From assembly GCA_029721435.1 (NCBI GenBank), contig CM056573.1, positions 379,501 through 443,500 of the forward strand: a stretch of DNA of 64,000 nt, given 5' to 3'. Shown here piece by piece: positions 60,961 through 64,000 of the stretch. Position 1 is the first letter of the stretch; each line of letters starts with the position of its first letter. Under the pieces are notes generated by a model, which did no database searches, was not told the origin of the DNA, and worked only from the letters and a program-made list of their open reading frames with translations. This stretch comes from Gymnothorax reevesii. Taxonomy: Eukaryota > Chordata > Actinopteri > Anguilliformes > Muraenidae. The position numbers and the translations under genes are program-made.

Positions 60961-62501
60961 GAATCTAGCATCATTAACCCTCTGTAAGAGATCCTGGGCC
61001 GACAGGGGCTCCTTGAAAATAATTTTTAAATTCTGCTCATGAAAAGAGGCCAATAACACTGAAATAAGAGGTAGACCAATTAAATGCAGGGTCCAATTAT
61101 CCCACAGGGTTCAATAAATTATATCTTATCTTGACGATGTTGGCATGTCGTACAGTCGACTGATGTTTACTTTCTGCTATAACATAACTGAAAAGAATTG
61201 TCACAATGTCAAACCAGGTGAGCAAGTCCAGCTTTGCCTTATTACCATGAAAGCGTAATTAAAAGAGTAATAACTCTTTATGACTGCACTTTGTTATCCT
61301 GTCTTGAAGATAACTTTGATCTCTTAATTTCTGTTTATTCCTTGTTGAAACGGAGGGACACATTTATTGAACACAGAGTCTTGTTCCTGTGAAGTAGTTA
61401 TGTAGGTTCTTTCTCTAAATTTCATTTTTACTTTATATTGTACAATGAGAATTTTGTTGCATGCAGCCCATGACCGGGTCAAAGTTGGCAAATAAATCAA
61501 TAAATAACAAACTGCTGTATTGTGGCCAAGTATTCTCTGTTTGATATAACAGAACATCATATCGTCCAGGCAGTGATGTGGTGCTGCGTAAGTAGACAGA
61601 TTTGTAGCTGTAAGGATTTGAGCTCCGTTTCATGAGGCAGGAGTGCTGAGTCAGGGGGGCGGCAGGGTAGCCCCGCGATGGGCTGCTAGCCTGGTAACCT
61701 AAGAGATACCTGTTGGTGCCTGGGACTCTGACTTGATTTTGAGAAATTGACGTTGGAAAAACTCTGCTGTTGGGTCCTTCAGTATGGCCCTTAACCCCAA
61801 AACTGCTCCAGGGGCTTTACCCCTTTACCCCTGTTCCTCTATATCCCTCCTCGCCTGCAACTGTTCTGTCTGGCATTCTTCCCTGAGTGTTCTTGAGGTG
61901 GAGAAACAGGTTTTCAATTGAATTTTCTCTGGTTTAATTAAGGTTAGAAAAAAACTGGAGCCCTCCAATATCAGGAACACAAACTGCTGTTAATGGCTAT
62001 TCCTTATTGAAATGCAGGAATCTTGCTTTGTGAAATCGGAAATGCTGGCCAGTTTTCTGAGTGGCCAAATTATTTATACGTAGGGCCTTAGTTAACTTTG
62101 AACTCATATACAGAACAACATCCCTGCCTCTGTCTGCATTAATCTAATAGAGCAAAAGCCTATTTATAACATTCCAAAACAAAAGAGTGTACACATCTCT
62201 TCCTGTAAATTCTCTGCCTGATGTCAATAGTGGCATTTGTGAGCAGGATCGGAAGTTAGTATTCCATCAGGTACTCCTTGTCCCTGGTCAGGAAATGGTA
62301 AGATTAGCATAAATGTTCTGCCATGACAGTTTAATCTAAATGAAACACAAGACAACCTCGATACAGCTTGCAAAACATTTTTTTGACATTATGAAACAGG
62401 AGTAGACCTTTTGTAACACGAACAAATCTCTCCTCTCAAAAGCTGAAAAAATAGTTAATGGGTGGAAGATATTGGAGCTGCATTGTGATGGAAACCTAGA
62501 C
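60961..62501. repeat. right arm of the very large inverted repeat
   Basis: Inverse of 56167-57597, ending GATGGAAACCTAGAC. It has extra bases relative to the left arm: about 100 near 61000-61110 and 17 near 62252. The solo LTR begins at the next base. Confidence 0.88.
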
Positions 62502-62888
62502 TGATACGAAATCAGGTAGACACCAGAAGCGAGGTGAAGGGGAATGAGGAGTTTAATAAAACAAAAGAAAACAGGCACGAGGGCCAACAAAAAACTTGGC
62601 CCAAAGGGTTGCAAAAGACAAACTAAGGTTCAGAAAACGACAAAAAACAAAAGGCACTGGAAACTCCAGGCAGGATAACCATAAACAGAAAAGAACAATG
62701 ATTCTTGGAATGCAAAGGCTATATACAAAATGACTATGAAAACGAGACTTGGGAACATGAGCTTGGGAACATGAACTTGCAAACAAGAACAAGAACTTGT
62801 TAAAACTGTGACTATGAACATGAACTATGAACTATGAAATCTTGAACATGAAACTGTTAAAACCATAAAACCCCAGAACACAACATAG
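62502..62888 (-). mobile_element. solo LTR with TAGAC duplication
   Basis: It runs TG to CA, 387 bp, flanked by TAGAC on both sides (62497-62501 and 62889-62893). On the minus strand it has an ATTAAA signal and a T-rich promoter-like half with repeated GTTCATG words, in the style of fish gypsy LTRs. A solo LTR arises when the two LTRs of an element recombine. Confidence 0.72.
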
Positions 62889-63021
62889 ACATTTATTTGG
62901 GAAGCAAAATGAACTGTGGCGCAGTCCTTAACTGACATTCAATAACAAACTTTGTCATCGCGTCACAGTGCTTTTCGTGCCAGGAACTGGGTGACCACCT
63001 GTGAATAAAACCCTGCAAATA

Positions 63022-64000
63022 CAAACCCAAAACCAGTGAAGTTGGCACGTTATGTAAATCGTAGATAAAAACAGAATACAATGATTTGCAAATCCTTTTC
63101 AACTTATATTCAATTGAATACACTGCGAAGACAAGATGTTTAATGTTCAAACTGAGAAACGTTTTTTTTTTGCAAATAATCATTAACTTAGAATTTAAAG
63201 GCAGCAACACATTGCAAAAAAGTTGGCACAGGGGCCTTTTTACCACTGTGTTACATCGCCTTTCCTTTTAACGACACTCAGTAAACGTTTGGGAACTGAG
63301 GAGACCAATTTTTGAAGCTTTTCAGGTGGAACTCTTTCCCATTCTTGCTTGATTTACAGCTTAAGTTGTTCAACAGTCCGGGGTCTCCGTTGTCATACTT
63401 TACGCGTCATAATGCGCCACACATTTTCAATGGGAGACAGGTCTGGACTACAGGCAGGCCAGTCTAGTACCCGCACTCTTTTACTATGGAGCTATGCTGT
63501 TGTAACACGTGCAGAATGTGGCTTTGCATTGTCTTTCTGAAATAAGCAGGGGCGTCCATGAAAAAGACGTTGCTTGGATGGCAACATATGTTGCTCCAAA
63601 ACCTGTATGTACCTTTCAGCATTAATGGTGCCTTCACATATGTGTAAGTTGCCCATGCCTTGGGTACTAATACACCCCCATACCATCACCGATGCGGGCT
63701 TTTGAACTTTGCGCCTATAACAGTCCGGATGGTTCTTTTCCTCTTTGGTCAGGAGGACACGACGTCCACAGTTTCCAAAAACAATTTGAAATGTGGACTT
63801 CAGACCACAGAACACTTTTCCACTTTGCATCAGTCTATCTTAGATGAGCTTGGGCCCAGCGAAGCCGGTGGCATTTCTGGGTGCTGTTAATAAATGGCTT
63901 TCGATTTGCATTGCAGTTTTAACTTGCACTTGCAGATGGAACGACGAACTGTAGTTACTGACAGTGGTTTTCTGAAGTGTTCCTGAGCCCATGTGGTGAT
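63022..64000 (-). mobile_element. Tc1-like transposon, copy 3 of family 1, cut by window end
   Basis: The end CAAACCCAAAACCAGTGAAG follows TA at 63020-63021. On the minus strand it encodes transposase pieces: WGCISTQGMGNLHICEG, LFHGRPCLFQKDNAKPHS and, lower, SPIENVW-region text with a frame change. The orientation is opposite to copy 1. The N-terminal half lies beyond the window. Confidence 0.88.

Overview
The window comes from a ray-finned fish genome, most likely a teleost. This rests on two spliced vertebrate genes and on the mix of repeats: Tc1-like elements with long inverted ends, Ty3/gypsy chromovirus, Gmr1-like gypsy, BEL/Pao, L2/CR1-type LINEs, hAT, MITEs and a tRNA-headed SINE. It is transposon-rich, and both host genes lie on the minus strand. 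No operon, CRISPR array, rRNA gene or ordinary tRNA gene was seen.

Host genes. (1) zbtb24: six coding exons between 18457 and 25038 on the minus strand, plus a probable noncoding first exon ending at 27683. The exons join with consistent phases into a 703-codon frame: BTB domain, AT-hook, eight C2H2 fingers and a conserved C-terminal tail. (2) ddo (D-aspartate oxidase): four coding exons between 38818 and 48340 on the minus strand, joining into 340 codons. It has an N-terminal FAD-binding GxGxxG and a C-terminal SRL tripeptide that looks like a peroxisomal signal. Both genes look intact.

Layout. 1-1120 is an L2-type LINE fragment. 1121-5723 is a decayed BEL/Pao element on the minus strand. 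A Ty3/gypsy chromovirus on the plus strand (5724-11466) cuts into the BEL gag. 11467-18400 is repeat debris, including a rearranged LINE between inverted repeats. 18457-27700 is zbtb24, with an intronic minisatellite. 28281-35681 is a nest: a hAT element with an 8-bp target duplication holds a 300-bp MITE and a complete Gmr1-like retrotransposon (28904-34949). The Gmr1-like element has LTRs in which I saw no difference by eye, a 4-bp target duplication and one open gag-pol frame in which integrase precedes reverse transcriptase. 36105-38145 is MITEs. 38818-48340 is ddo, whose introns hold a 9-bp-duplication MITE, two rearranged Tc1-like elements and a SINE. 48700-54560 is a diverged minisatellite interrupted by a Tc1 copy. 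56167-62501 is a very large inverted repeat with arms of about 1.45 kb. 62502-62888 is a solo LTR, and 63022 to the end is another Tc1 copy.

The most interesting points are the Gmr1-like element, whose LTRs carry three consecutive perfect p53 half-sites just upstream of a TATA box; the large inverted repeat; and a perfect 46-bp hairpin around a hammerhead-ribozyme-like core at 53828-53968. All exon borders were set by eye from splice signals and reading phase, without transcripts.
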